Numbered from the stretch's first letter, positions 7,441 to 17,490 are shown. The stretch is DNA of 64,000 bases from Gemella massiliensis (GCF_900120125.1 NZ_LT635544.1:201458-265457); one strand, 5' to 3'. Translations and numbers: made by a program. The notes: generated from the letters alone by a model not told the origin.

Positions 7441-9558
7441 ATGGAAAGTATGAAATTAGTACAATTTAGAGTTAGGAATTTTAAATCAGTACAGGATAGC
7501 GGAGTTATAAAATGTGAAAACATAACCAACTTAATAGGTGTTAATGAAGCGGGAAAATCCAACTTATTATTGGCATTGTGGAAATTGAATCCAGCAAGAA
7601 ATGGGGAGATAATTTTCACGAGTGATATGCCTGTAGAAAAATTAGCAGAATACAGGACAAATCCAGAACAACATTATTTTATAGATGCTGAATTTAAAAT
7701 TATAAAAAAAGATTTAATTGAAGATTTATCAAATGAATTTTGTATAGATGCTTCGATCTTTGATGATGTATTAGTATCAAGAAATTATGCTGGAAAATAT
7801 ATTGTGAAATTTCCAAAATTTGAAGAGAGAGGAATTACAATTAAAAATATACTTTTGGATAAAATAGGTGATTTTAAAACAAAGGTTAATGATTTGAGTA
7901 ATGCAGGAAAAGGAGAAGATGGATTTAAAGAAAGTTTAATAGAGAAACTAGATGCTTTGTTATCTAAAATTGAAATAGAAACTAACATATCAACAAATCA
8001 GTATTTGAAATTAAAAGAAGAAGTAAACCAAATAGAAAAAAGTAGTATGGCAACATCATCAATAAATCCCCACATTGATGAATTTGTTGAAAAATTTTCT
8101 GGATTGGATGAAATTGTAAATTTATTGAATAAAGAGGAGAATTCCAATATACGGGACTTGGTTATAAAAAATTTACCTAGTTTTGTGTACTATGCTAATT
8201 ATGGTAATTTAGATTCAGAAATATATTTGCCGAAAGTTATAAAAGATTTTAAATCTACTAAAGAACATAGCGAAAAATTTAATGCCAAAATACGAACTTT
8301 GAAAGTTTTGTTTGATTATGTTAATTTAAGCCCTGATGAAATAATGGAGATGGGGCAATACTCATATAGAACAAAAGAATATGGAACAATCACCGAATTA
8401 ACAGAGGAACAGATTAAAGCTGGTCAAGAAAAAACCAAAGAGAGAGAAGTATTATTAAATTCAGCATCTACCAAATTGACAAAAGATTTTAAGGAATGGT
8501 GGAAGCAAGGGGACTATATATTTGATTTGAGAGCAGATGGTGAGTATTTTAGAATTTGGGTTTCAGACGAAAAACGCCCAGCACGTATTCCTTTAGAAGA
8601 TAGAAGCACAGGATTACAATGGTTTTTAAGTTTTTTTATGGTATTTTTAGTAGAAAGTAAGGACTCATATAAAAATTGTGTTTTATTATTAGATGAAGCT
8701 GGTACATCGTTGCATCCTATGGCTCAAAAAGATTTATTGAATTTTTTTGAAAATCTTTCTATTACAAATCAAATAATTACAACTACACATTCTCCATTTT
8801 TAGTTGATGTAAATCATCTTGAGAGAACTAAGGTTGTATTTGTTGATGATAAAGGATATACAAAAGTATCTGAAGACTTGAGAGCCGGGGAGAAAAAGAA
8901 AAATGCAACAGGAGCGGTATATGCGGTTCATGCAGCATTAGGATTGTCTGTATCGGAAGGGTTATTAAATGGATGCAATTTAATTGTTGTTGAAGGACAA
9001 TCTGATCAGTTTTATTTAAACGCTATTAAGCAATATCTCATTTCTACTAATAAAATTTCGCCTGTAAAGGAGATGATTTTTGTACCAGCAGGAGGAGTAA
9101 AGTCAGTGAAGCAATTAACATCGTTGATTGCTGGGAAACAGCAAGAACTTCCAGTTGTTGTATTAGATTCAGATAAGTCTGGGGAAGATTATGCTTCTAA
9201 ATTAGAAAAAGAGTTATATTCTAACGACAAAGATAAAATACTAATGATAAAAAAATTTGTTGGAATTGAAAATGCTGAAATAGAAGATTTGTTTCCTGAA
9301 GTGATTTTAGAACGACCAATTGAAAGAATAATAAATGATAGGGACTTTAGATTTAAAGATGAATTTGATAGAAATAAACCAGTAATAAGCCAAATTGAAG
9401 AGTGGGCGAATACTTATTCTATAGATTTAATTCAAGGTTATAAAGTTGAGTTATCAAAGGATATTAAACGCGACTTAATATCAGGTAATATTTCTGAAAT
9501 GATACCTGATGAATATATTACGAAATGGGTTTCACTCTTTAATAAAATTATAAGATAA
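7441..9558 (+). CDS. OLD-family ATP-dependent nuclease (AAA ATPase plus TOPRIM)
   Basis: The N-terminal ABC-type ATPase has Walker A GVNEAGKS (33-40) and, after a long coiled-coil insertion (about 150-330), Walker B LLLDEAGTSLHP with D418/E419 and an H-loop TTHSPFL. The C-terminal TOPRIM nuclease has VVEGQSDQF (E518) and VVLDSDKSG (D576, D578). OLD proteins of this layout (705 residues) defend against phages; Gabija GajA is a relative, but no UvrD-like GajB helicase is next to it. AGGAGGTG precedes ATG 7441 at good spacing. It ends the defence operon. A role in backing up the type III system is inferred. Confidence 0.88.
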   Translation: MESMKLVQFRVRNFKSVQDSGVIKCENITNLIGVNEAGKSNLLLALWKLNPARNGEIIFTSDMPVEKLAEYRTNPEQHYFIDAEFKIIKKDLIEDLSNEFCIDASIFDDVLVSRNYAGKYIVKFPKFEERGITIKNILLDKIGDFKTKVNDLSNAGKGEDGFKESLIEKLDALLSKIEIETNISTNQYLKLKEEVNQIEKSSMATSSINPHIDEFVEKFSGLDEIVNLLNKEENSNIRDLVIKNLPSFVYYANYGNLDSEIYLPKVIKDFKSTKEHSEKFNAKIRTLKVLFDYVNLSPDEIMEMGQYSYRTKEYGTITELTEEQIKAGQEKTKEREVLLNSASTKLTKDFKEWWKQGDYIFDLRADGEYFRIWVSDEKRPARIPLEDRSTGLQWFLSFFMVFLVESKDSYKNCVLLLDEAGTSLHPMAQKDLLNFFENLSITNQIITTTHSPFLVDVNHLERTKVVFVDDKGYTKVSEDLRAGEKKKNATGAVYAVHAALGLSVSEGLLNGCNLIVVEGQSDQFYLNAIKQYLISTNKISPVKEMIFVPAGGVKSVKQLTSLIAGKQQELPVVVLDSDKSGEDYASKLEKELYSNDKDKILMIKKFVGIENAEIEDLFPEVILERPIERIINDRDFRFKDEFDRNKPVISQIEEWANTYSIDLIQGYKVELSKDIKRDLISGNISEMIPDEYITKWVSLFNKIIR

Positions 9559-10042
9559 GTAAATATCATATTGGAACTGGGACTGGTACGGGTAAAAAAA
9601 TCTAAAAATGAGCTTAATTTAAACAAATTTTCCAGCATCTAACAAACGAGAAGCCTTTATCTTGAACGGTTTTGGATATATTGAACAGCAGAAAAAGAAG
9701 AGTGGGAATAGAGTAATAAATATGTTTCTGTCAATAAAACCGTTGAAAATACAGTATTTCAGCGTTTTGCAGGAGCAAAAATCTCCTCAGTGATACTGTT
9801 TTGATACTAAAAATAGGAAAAAGTAGGTCTGAAAGGGAGTTGTTGAATTTAGGTAAATTATTTGGAGGACATTTCATCATTTTTATGGGAGGCTTTTTTG
9901 GAAGTCGTGGTAAGGAAATTAGGATTTACCGAATTAAAATTACTATTTGTATTATAAGCACAGGAAATAAAGTTATCATTAGTATTTAGTTCTATGAAAA
10001 AACATTTGGCATAAATTGATAACAAAATGACGTGATATGATG
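9559..10042. other. Non-coding boundary region of the defence island
   Basis: No supported gene is visible. Near 9613-9650 the sequence AAATTTTCCAGCATCTAAC resembles part of the dispersed operon-end repeat found at 14,100 and 52,700, as if chromosomal flank resumes here. The stretch 9,730-9,815 contains short repeats around TGATACTGTTTTGATACT of the kind seen beside integrase attachment sites, but no integrase is present. Confidence 0.3.
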
Positions 10043-10071
10043 TTTACGTTCTTTGTATTTTTATGTATAAT
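10043..10071 (+). promoter_or_regulatory. Promoter for the dehydrogenase-AraC pair
   Basis: TTTACG at 10043-10048, a 17-base spacer and TATAAT at 10066-10071. It is followed by GGAGGG and the ATG at 10114. Confidence 0.6.
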
Positions 10072-10113
10072 ATATCTATCAAAAGTAAACAGAATATAAC
10101 GGAGGGAAATATT

Positions 10114-10896
10114 ATGACAAATAAAACAGCACTTATTACAGGTTCTACAGGAGGACTTGGTTCTGAATTCGTAAAGCTTCATGCAAAGAGTGGTGGAGAT
10201 GTTGTACTTGTCGCTCGTAACCAAAAGAAGCTTGATGAGCAAAAAAAAGAAATCTAGAATAACTATAGAGTTAAGGTATATACCATTGCTGTAGACTTCA
10301 CAGATTATAATGCTGCTGAAGTAATCTATAACAGAGTTAAGGAGATGGGGATCGCCGTAGATTATTTAATTAACAATGCAGGGTTAGGTGGTCAAGGTTC
10401 TTTCGCTGATAGAACCATGGAACAGGATCTTGAAATGTTGAATGTAAATATTGTAGTACCTACAAAGTTGATGAAACTTTTCATTCCTGATTTTGTAAAA
10501 TGTGGCAGTGGTAAAATACTGAATGTTTCTTCTACAGCAGCACTTACGCCCGGGCCTCTTCAGGCAGAATATTATGCATCAAAGGCATATCTGACTTCTC
10601 TGAGCAATGCAGTATGGTACGAGCTTAAGGGAACGGGAGTAACATGTACAGTCTTGATGCCGGGAGCTATGGATACAGGATTTGCTTCTGCAAGTGGACT
10701 GACTACAACAAAGATGTTTTCAAACGCAGGAAAGCCTAATAAAGTTGCAGAAGACGGCTACAAGGGTATGCTTTCAGGGAAACTCAGTGTTATTTCAGGA
10801 TTACCCGGTTGGCAGAGTGTATTTGTAGGATTAATGCCTATGATGCCAAAAAAAACAATAATGGGATTTGTTGCAGATCAGCAGACAAGTCGTTAA
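10114..10896 (+). pseudogene. Short-chain dehydrogenase/reductase broken by an in-frame amber
   Basis: The reading frame of 261 codons is a classical SDR: NAD(P)-binding TGSTGGLG near the N-terminus, NNAG later, then the catalytic Y-x-x-x-K in AEYYASKAYL. Codon 48 is TAG (10255-10257) inside a lysine/glutamate-rich helix, and the rest follows in the same frame with full SDR features, so a single base change is the likely cause. A shorter product could start at ATG 10345 but would lack the nucleotide-binding site. The segment has higher GC than its neighbours and is paired with an AraC regulator, which suggests horizontal acquisition. The substrate is unknown. Confidence 0.8.
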
Positions 10897-10908
10897 AAGG
10901 AAGCTGTT

Positions 10909-11889
10909 ATGAAAAAATATATAGTAGATGGACAGTATGGTAGACTGCTTGAAATGAAGGGAATGAAACTTAACGAAGTGTTGAAAAAGGCAGACCTGCC
11001 TATAGGAATTTTCACTTCAGACAGGGTGATGATGACTTCAGATGAATACAAGAGATTTATGGACGCCATAGGCATGCTTGTTCCCGAACCTGAAATATTT
11101 ATTCATATGGCAACAGGGGAAGGAATCGAGATGTTCTCGCCTCCAATCTTTGCAGCCTATTGTAGCAAAAATGGCGAAGAATGTTTGAAGAGACTGGGTA
11201 GATATAAAAAACTAATTGGACCTATAGTGTATAAAATCACGCAAAGCGATGAAAATTTTATTATAAATTTGACTTCCGTAGACAATGGGGAGTTATCACA
11301 AACTTTTGTTATCGGAGAATTCCTGTTTCTTGTAAGTTTAATTAGAAGAGCAACGAAAGAGATGATTAAACCTATATCAGTTATGATACAAGGAAAAGAA
11401 GTAGGACATGAGTATTCTAAATTTCTTGGTTCTGAAATTGAAATATCTGATAGCAATGAAATTGTATTTTCTATAAGCGATATGCAGATTCCTTTTATCA
11501 CAGAAAATAGTGCTATGCTATCATATTTTGAGCCGGAACTGGTTAAGCGTATTGATGAAATGGAAATAGATAACAGTGTAAGTGCCCGTATCAGAAGTGT
11601 AATGTCAGAGCTGCTTCCGGCGGGAAAATGCACCATTGATGATGCTAGCGAAAAACTGGGGATGAGTAAAAGAACTTTGCAAAGACATTTGAGTGAAGAA
11701 AATACAACTTTTCAAAAACAGTTAAATGCTACCAGAGAGGTACTTGCAAAACATTATATAAAAACAACTACTATGAGTGTTGATGATATAGCGTTTCTTT
11801 TGGGATACTTAGAAACAAACTCATTTCTCAGAGCGTTTAATACATGGACAGGTATGAGTGTTGGTGAATACAAAAGAAACGGTGTCTAA
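10909..11889 (+). CDS. AraC-family transcriptional regulator
   Basis: 326 residues. The N-terminal two thirds resemble the arabinose-binding-type ligand domain of OruR-like regulators (ATGEGIEMFSPPIFAAYCS). The C-terminal 90 residues are an AraC double helix-turn-helix: CTIDDASEKLGMSKRTLQRH for the first motif and MSVDDIAFLLGYLETNSFLRAF then W-T-G for the second. It starts 12 bases after the dehydrogenase stop, with AAGGAAG as ribosome-binding site, so it probably controls that gene. The ligand is not deducible. GC is higher than the surrounding core genes, as in the dehydrogenase. Confidence 0.88.
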   Translation: MKKYIVDGQYGRLLEMKGMKLNEVLKKADLPIGIFTSDRVMMTSDEYKRFMDAIGMLVPEPEIFIHMATGEGIEMFSPPIFAAYCSKNGEECLKRLGRYKKLIGPIVYKITQSDENFIINLTSVDNGELSQTFVIGEFLFLVSLIRRATKEMIKPISVMIQGKEVGHEYSKFLGSEIEISDSNEIVFSISDMQIPFITENSAMLSYFEPELVKRIDEMEIDNSVSARIRSVMSELLPAGKCTIDDASEKLGMSKRTLQRHLSEENTTFQKQLNATREVLAKHYIKTTTMSVDDIAFLLGYLETNSFLRAFNTWTGMSVGEYKRNGV

Positions 11890-11999
11890 GGTTAATATTA
11901 AATATACGGTGATTTTAAATAAATTGAGAGTGTAAATTTCCGATTTATCTAAAAAATGGATTACTAAAAAAGCACACGGCATTAAGATTAAAATCTTTC

Positions 12000-12330
12000 G
12001 GTTGTGTAATAAATATGGTACATGAGAAAAAAGGCTCTGCGTCAAATACGGGGCATGAGAAAAAATAAGGATAAAATGCTAAACAACACAGTGTTGCTTG
12101 GCATTTTTTAAATTGCCATTAAGGATAGTATTATTTTTATATCCAGAAATAAATAGCCTAGAAACAATTAAAATTTTTCTTAGCTTTTCTCTAAAATTTT
12201 CTACATTCTCTCTATTCGGTACAGCACCTATTTTTAAGAATAGTATTTTTCTTTGTATTCAACTAGCTGACGTTAATACGGTTATTGTTAATTTTAATTC
12301 AACTATTTTTATTAAATTTATTACATGATT
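12000..12330 (-). mobile_element. Nested ISL3-family remnants
   Basis: At 12,000 a sequence starting GGTTGTGTAATAAATATGG matches the transposase-start end of the complete ISL3 element at 59,152-60,721. Only 33 bases later, GGCTCTGCGTCAAATACGGG at 12,033 matches the opposite end of that element. After it the minus strand encodes a decayed transposase C-terminus (KILIVSRLF, GYKNN, LKNAKQHC) that stops being readable near 12,240. So one element end sits inside another, and both bodies are lost. The transposase differs from the 59-kb copy, so it is a related but separate element. Confidence 0.65.
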
Positions 12331-12390
12331 TATCTATAAAAATTTTTTCTTCATGAATAATACTTTTCTCATATTTCTTCTCTTTTATAT

Positions 12391-12419
12391 TTGACAACCG
12401 TATATTATTTTGTTACAAT
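12391..12419 (+). promoter_or_regulatory. Promoter for the anion permease
   Basis: TTGACA at 12391-12396, a 17-base spacer and TACAAT at 12414-12419. The implied leader is about 235 bases of very AT-rich sequence in which no gene or known riboswitch is seen. Confidence 0.65.
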
Positions 12420-12659
12420 AAATCCATACATTCTATTATAATATATAAGATAAAGAAACATATAAAATAAAGGATAAGTATTATTACTCATTATGAAATA
12501 ATAAAAATAATGATTGAATTAATTATTTTTTAATATCAATATAATCGTTGATGTAGAATAATATTGTAAAATTTTATTTGCTTTTAATATATAAAATGTG
12601 ATATTGTTAGAATGTAATTATATAGATATAAAATTTTTGAAAGGGTGATATTATTAGAA

Positions 12660-14003
12660 ATGCTTATAAGGGTAAAGTGGATATTTATACTATTATCGGT
12701 TACAATATCAGCTTGCTATTTTTTTTCGGCAACAATGCGGATAGGATTTTTAATTTTGATTTCAATTTTTCTTTTGGCAAGTAATATTGTTCCGGCGTGG
12801 TATACAGGATTACTATTTTTTACATCTTGTATTATCGGTAATTTAGCTCCTAAAGAGATATTGTTGTCTGGAGTTATTTCGGATGCTTCTTGGTTGGTTA
12901 TATCAGGAATAATTATTGGTTCATCGGTTAAATATACAAAATTAGACAGAGTGCTTGCAAGGATTCTTTTACCTATATGTCAAGGAAAGTATTCAAAGGT
13001 ATTGTTTGGTGTTATGTTGTTGGGAGTAGCATTACTCTTTTTAATGCCTTCAGCAATGAGCAGAATTGTTTTGCTACTTCCTATTTTAAATGCTTTATCA
13101 GAAGAGTTGGGTTATAAGAAACTGACTAAGGAATGGGAAGGAGTTCTTGTTATGGGAATTCTTTCGACCTATATACCGGCATTTTATGTATTGCCGTCAA
13201 ACGTTCCTAATAATGTTTTTATAGGTATTATTCAGAATTTATATGCAACAAATATTTCGTATAGTCAATATTTTTTGTGGTATTTTCCGGTATTAGGTAT
13301 AGGTAAGTTGATAATTTTATATTTTATAATGTTATTTTTTTATAAAAAATGCCAAGATACTAAGGTTATAAATTTTAATAAAATGTCACTTACAAAACAA
13401 CAAAAAATATTATCAGTTTTGTTATTTATTACTATGGTTATGTGGATAACCGAGTATATTCATAAAATTCCGACAGGATGGACGGGAATGTTGACATCTT
13501 TAGTATGTATGGGTTCCGGAATTGGACTTGTGGATAGCCAACCGTTAAGAAAGATTAATTTTGAACCTTTTTTCTACGTAGCGGGGATTGTAAGTTTAGG
13601 TAATGTAGCTAAATATTCCGGTATTGCAAATTTGGCAGCAGAGTATATGGCGAAGGGAATTGAACTATCGACTAAAAGTAAAGTGGAAGTTGCGATATTT
13701 ATTATAGTGTTGTGTATTATATTAAGTTTTATAGTAACTCTAGTTGGAGTTCCGGCGATAGTAACTCCGTTAATAGAAAAGATTTCTGAAGTAAGTAATG
13801 TTTCAAAGGAATTTTTGTATAAGACGGAAGTCTTAGGGTTTTCGAATATATTTTTCCCATTTCAAGCACCGCCGTTAATGGTAGCATTACAAAGCGAAAA
13901 TTTATCAAAAACAAAAATGACGTTATATTGTAGCATCGTATCAATTTTAGGTTTGGCATTATTTCCTATTTTGGCATTATTCTGGAAAATATTAGGTGTA
14001 TAA
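12660..14003 (+). CDS. SLC13/DASS-type anion:sodium permease
   Basis: A polytopic membrane protein of about 447 residues with roughly 11-12 hydrophobic segments. It has the layout of the divalent anion symporter (CitT/SLC13) superfamily, including a central MPSAMSR and a C-terminal VGVPAIVTPL segment followed by FPFQAPPLMVAL. It likely imports dicarboxylates, sulfate or a similar anion; the substrate is not deducible. ATG 12660 is chosen because AAGGGTG lies 12 bases upstream; a GTG at 12645 overlaps that site. It stands alone between its own promoter and a terminator of the dispersed hairpin family. Confidence 0.78.
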   Translation: MLIRVKWIFILLSVTISACYFFSATMRIGFLILISIFLLASNIVPAWYTGLLFFTSCIIGNLAPKEILLSGVISDASWLVISGIIIGSSVKYTKLDRVLARILLPICQGKYSKVLFGVMLLGVALLFLMPSAMSRIVLLLPILNALSEELGYKKLTKEWEGVLVMGILSTYIPAFYVLPSNVPNNVFIGIIQNLYATNISYSQYFLWYFPVLGIGKLIILYFIMLFFYKKCQDTKVINFNKMSLTKQQKILSVLLFITMVMWITEYIHKIPTGWTGMLTSLVCMGSGIGLVDSQPLRKINFEPFFYVAGIVSLGNVAKYSGIANLAAEYMAKGIELSTKSKVEVAIFIIVLCIILSFIVTLVGVPAIVTPLIEKISEVSNVSKEFLYKTEVLGFSNIFFPFQAPPLMVALQSENLSKTKMTLYCSIVSILGLALFPILALFWKILGV

Positions 14004-14161
14004 TTGTTTAGCAAGTATTTGATGTTTAACTTCACTTTACAAAAGATTTTTAAACGTCTAGTAAATTTTATTGGAATTTACCTATTGGTAGTTAGAGGCA
14101 GCAGTTCATTGATTTGGAACTTTACTTTAAAAAATTTTTCCAAAATCTAATAAACTGTGGA

Positions 14162-14204
14162 AGGGCGACTTGGGGAAATCGATTTTTAAGTCGCCCTATT
14201 TTTA
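14162..14204 (+). terminator. Terminator, member A of a dispersed hairpin family
   Basis: Stem AGGGCGACTT/AAGTCGCCCT then ATTTTTATT. About 100 bases before it (from about 14,075) match those before the copy at 52,772, including a shared TTCATTGATTT. Confidence 0.8.
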
Positions 14205-14235
14205 TTATTGTACTTGTTATAAAACTTATAATAAG

Positions 14236-16545
14236 TTACTCTCTATTTTTTAAAACTTCACTGAAATTCATTTTTGATATTTTATAAAATTGCAATACAC
14301 TTACAAATGCGTAGATTAATAGTGTTATAAGGATAGATAATATTACCGTTTTTGCAGAGATATAAAGTTCTAAATATCCTGAAAACTTAAGCATAGAATA
14401 ATAAGTTATCTCTCTTACCGCATATATTTCAAGAGGTGTTAAAACTATTAAACTGGTCAATATTGTTATTGTTATAGGGCGGATATAGATTTTTGAAATT
14501 TCACCGTCAGTATAACCAAAAATTTTTAAATATGCTATTTGTACAGTATTTTTGTCAGTTATTATTTTCATAAGACTGTACATAAAACCTGCTAAGAAAA
14601 TAGCGGATAAGAATATAAACGCATTTACAAGAGGTCCCATAACATCATATAATTGTTTGGAAACATCAGTTATAGTAGTTGCATCTATGGTAGTTGCAAT
14701 ATATTTCTCATCAATATTTAATTTTTCATTACTGAAGTACCCATTAAAGAAATTTTTTTCTTGTTCTATTTCTTCATTAAGAAATTCTTTTTTTACAAAA
14801 GCAGAAAGATTAGATGATTTTTTATAAATATCAACTATCTTATAAGTTTTTTCTTTATCTAATAATTTAGTTTTTACGGTTATTTCATCGCCTACATATT
14901 TTCTGAGTTTTTTTGAAAGATATTCACTTATAACTATTTCATTTTTATTTTCGGGTAGTTTTGTATTTTCAAAATATTTTGAATTCTCACTAATTCCTAA
15001 AAAGAGAATATTTTCATCAGTTTTTTTGATTGTATGATAAACACTTGCAGATATTGTTGTATATTTTTCCGCTGTTTTATTTTCAATTTCTGTCGGTGTT
15101 TTTAAGATATATTGATAGTTACACATTAAGTTTTCTTTTAATTTATTTCCATAGTTTTCAAATGTAGGTTTTGCGGAAATCCCAAAAATAAACAATATAG
15201 AAGTTATAAAAATTCCGAGTATTATTGCAACATAATCTCCTCTGTTTGATTTTACAACAGACTTTTTGAACGATCCTAAAAAATTCTTCTTGATTTTAAA
15301 ATTTTTTATAGATTTGGCTTTTGCCTGATTTTTATAATGTTTTAAATTCTTTCTTAAAAAATCTAATGGAGAAAAATTTAATTTCCTATATATATATAAG
15401 TAATTAAAAATCAAAATTATAGAAATCGGAATTATTGTTGTAATTATTAGTGCTTCCAAATTAAAAGTAGGGGTGAAGCTTGGAAGATCATAAGACTTGT
15501 AGTAAACTTCTTTGAATGAGTTCGTGAAATACGTGTATCCTAAAATATTTCCCAAAATTGCTGCAAAAAAAGTTATTATTAACGAATTTGCAATATAATT
15601 TAAAACAAGTTCCGATTTTTTATATCCATTTGCGAGAAGTATTCCGATTATTTCAGATTCTTCTTGTATCTTACTTACGATAGAAAGTGCAAATATAAAT
15701 CCTATTAAAATTACCATAAGACAAAGCATAGCGATCATCATAGGTCTATCTCCGCCCATATCATCTATTAGATAACTTATTGCATTATTATCTTTTTTTG
15801 TAATTTGTTCTGAAACGGTTTTTAATTTATTTGCTGATTTTAATATATTTTCGTTTTTTTCATCAATTTCTTTTTTGTTGAGATTTCGTTCGTTAAAACG
15901 GTAGGAAACTTGATATTTTAATTTACTTTCATTAAAAATATCTTTTTCTTCTTCAGATACCAAGCCGACTCCGAAGTCTATTGCATTAAATAATAAATCA
16001 CTGTTTTTTTGAAATGCCGAGTTATAATCAGGTAGAGCGGCAAGCCCTACTATTTTGAAAGTATGTTCTTTTCCATCTTTAAAAAATTCTTTTTGGAATG
16101 TTATCGTATCTCCAATTTTTAAATTGTTATTTTTGGCAAACAGGTTATTTACAACTATTTCATTTTTATTTGTCGCAAGGGTACCTTCATTTATAACGGG
16201 AATATTTATGGTTGTTCTATTTTTAAAAATTCTAATTTCCTTGTCATTATTACCTTTTGTAATTCCCTTAACTTTTGTATCAATATAAGATGTTTTTTCG
16301 GCTTTTGTATTTTCTTTTTCAATAGATTTCATAATTTCATCCGTCGGATCAAAGGCGAATACTATTTTTCCGTCTTCTACAGTCCCTTTTGACATAAGGT
16401 CATAATATAATCCCTTAATACTTCCTGATGCAACCAGCATACCTGATGTTACGGAAATCATGGAAATCATAAGAATAAAGAGAAATAAATTTTTTGACCA
16501 TTGTTTTTTTAAACTGCGAAAAATTCTTTTGTTTAAGTTTCTCAT
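14236..16545 (-). CDS. MacB/FtsX-type ABC transporter permease
   Basis: About 769 residues with two FtsX permease modules. There is an N-terminal helix (FLFILMISMISVTSGMLVA), an extracytoplasmic domain, three helices (from IAMLCLMVILIGFIFALSIV), a second helix near 450 (VAIILGIFITSILFIFGI), a second extracytoplasmic domain and a C-terminal helix triplet. It partners the ATPase gene upstream; the ATPase stop and this ATG (16545) are one base apart and share a GGAGTGG ribosome-binding site. Such pairs export peptides or lipids or act in antimicrobial resistance. No sensor kinase is adjacent, so the substrate is open. Confidence 0.85.
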   Translation of the reverse strand: MRNLNKRIFRSLKKQWSKNLFLFILMISMISVTSGMLVASGSIKGLYYDLMSKGTVEDGKIVFAFDPTDEIMKSIEKENTKAEKTSYIDTKVKGITKGNNDKEIRIFKNRTTINIPVINEGTLATNKNEIVVNNLFAKNNNLKIGDTITFQKEFFKDGKEHTFKIVGLAALPDYNSAFQKNSDLLFNAIDFGVGLVSEEEKDIFNESKLKYQVSYRFNERNLNKKEIDEKNENILKSANKLKTVSEQITKKDNNAISYLIDDMGGDRPMMIAMLCLMVILIGFIFALSIVSKIQEESEIIGILLANGYKKSELVLNYIANSLIITFFAAILGNILGYTYFTNSFKEVYYKSYDLPSFTPTFNLEALIITTIIPISIILIFNYLYIYRKLNFSPLDFLRKNLKHYKNQAKAKSIKNFKIKKNFLGSFKKSVVKSNRGDYVAIILGIFITSILFIFGISAKPTFENYGNKLKENLMCNYQYILKTPTEIENKTAEKYTTISASVYHTIKKTDENILFLGISENSKYFENTKLPENKNEIVISEYLSKKLRKYVGDEITVKTKLLDKEKTYKIVDIYKKSSNLSAFVKKEFLNEEIEQEKNFFNGYFSNEKLNIDEKYIATTIDATTITDVSKQLYDVMGPLVNAFIFLSAIFLAGFMYSLMKIITDKNTVQIAYLKIFGYTDGEISKIYIRPITITILTSLIVLTPLEIYAVREITYYSMLKFSGYLELYISAKTVILSILITLLIYAFVSVLQFYKISKMNFSEVLKNRE

Positions 16546-16546
16546 A

Positions 16547-17245
16547 CTACCACTCCAATTCTTGTGCATCAACCACTTTTTCATTTTCTATTTTTTGAGC
16601 TATAGCGCCATCTTTAAGTCTTATGATTGTATTTGACATTTTTGTTATTTCTTCGTTGTGTGTTGCTATTATAATCGTAGTTTTATGTTCTTTATTGATT
16701 TTTTGAAGAAGGGATAAAATATCTTTTGAAGTTTTGTAATCAAGAGCACCTGTCGGTTCGTCACAAAGTAGTATTTCAGGTTTTTTAATTAAAGCACGGC
16801 CTATTGCACATCGTTGTTGTTGCCCGCCTGATAATTGTCTTGGATATTTATTTCTGTGTTCCCACAAACTTAAGTCTTTTATCAGTTTTTCAATATCCAT
16901 AGGATTGTTGTGAATAAAAGAACCGACCTGAATATTTTCCGTTACGGTTAAATCAGGAATTAAATTATAAAATTGGAAAACAAACCCTAAATATTTTCTT
17001 CTGAAATTAGTAAGATCTTTTTGTTTTAAATTTGAAACTTCAAATTCATTTATTATAATAGAACCGCTGTCGATTTTTTCAAGTCCGCCGATTGCATTAA
17101 GTAAAGTTGATTTACCCGATCCTGAAGGACCTAATAGAGTACAAAGTGTTCCTTTTTCCAGAGAAAAATTTATATCTTTTAAAATATTGATTCTATTTTC
17201 TTTTGTTCCATAAGCTTTATTCAAATTTTTAACAACTAAAAACAT
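16547..17245 (-). CDS. ABC transporter ATPase of the MacB/LolD type
   Basis: 232 residues with all the expected motifs: Walker A GPSGSGKST (about 39-47), Q-loop FVFQFYNL, signature LSGGQQQR, Walker B ILLCDEPTGALD and H-loop IIIATHN. It energises the FtsX-type permease encoded one base downstream. GAGGGGG five bases before ATG 17245 sets the start. The pair forms its own operon on the minus strand. Confidence 0.92.
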   Translation of the reverse strand: MFLVVKNLNKAYGTKENRINILKDINFSLEKGTLCTLLGPSGSGKSTLLNAIGGLEKIDSGSIIINEFEVSNLKQKDLTNFRRKYLGFVFQFYNLIPDLTVTENIQVGSFIHNNPMDIEKLIKDLSLWEHRNKYPRQLSGGQQQRCAIGRALIKKPEILLCDEPTGALDYKTSKDILSLLQKINKEHKTTIIIATHNEEITKMSNTIIRLKDGAIAQKIENEKVVDAQELEW

Positions 17246-17448
17246 AAGTTCCCCCTCATTTCATGTGTATTATTACTATCATTATACTACTATACTTGTA
17301 ATTTTTAAAGAGAGATATTTAATTATTTAGTGTGATAGGAGTGCTTTTAAAAATATAATTAAGAAAAATAGTAAATTATAGTTGTTATTAAAAAATAAAA
17401 TTATAATTTTGTTTTTTAATAGTATTTTAATTAGTTATATTTAATAAA

Positions 17449-17480
17449 CTCGGAGCTTTAGAAAATTTAAAGTTCCGAGC
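17449..17480 (-). terminator. Terminator after the metH/metF fusion gene
   Basis: On the minus strand GCTCGGAACTTTA pairs with TAAAGCTCCGAG and is followed by a T-rich tract. The T run is weak. Confidence 0.5.
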
Positions 17481-17490
17481 TTAAATATTT

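Noticed and set aside
7441..9558. Gabija system (GajA)
   Set aside because: The ATPase-TOPRIM layout fits, but no UvrD-like GajB helicase lies next to it, so only an OLD-family call is made.
9730..9815. Integrase attachment site at the island's right edge
   Set aside because: Repeats around TGATACT are suggestive, but no integrase and no matching repeat at the left edge were found.
9801..9989. 62-codon frame after the defence island
   Set aside because: No ribosome-binding site, no family resemblance, and it lies in a junction region.
12098..12328. 76-codon plus-strand frame
   Set aside because: It is antisense to a decayed ISL3 transposase C-terminus.
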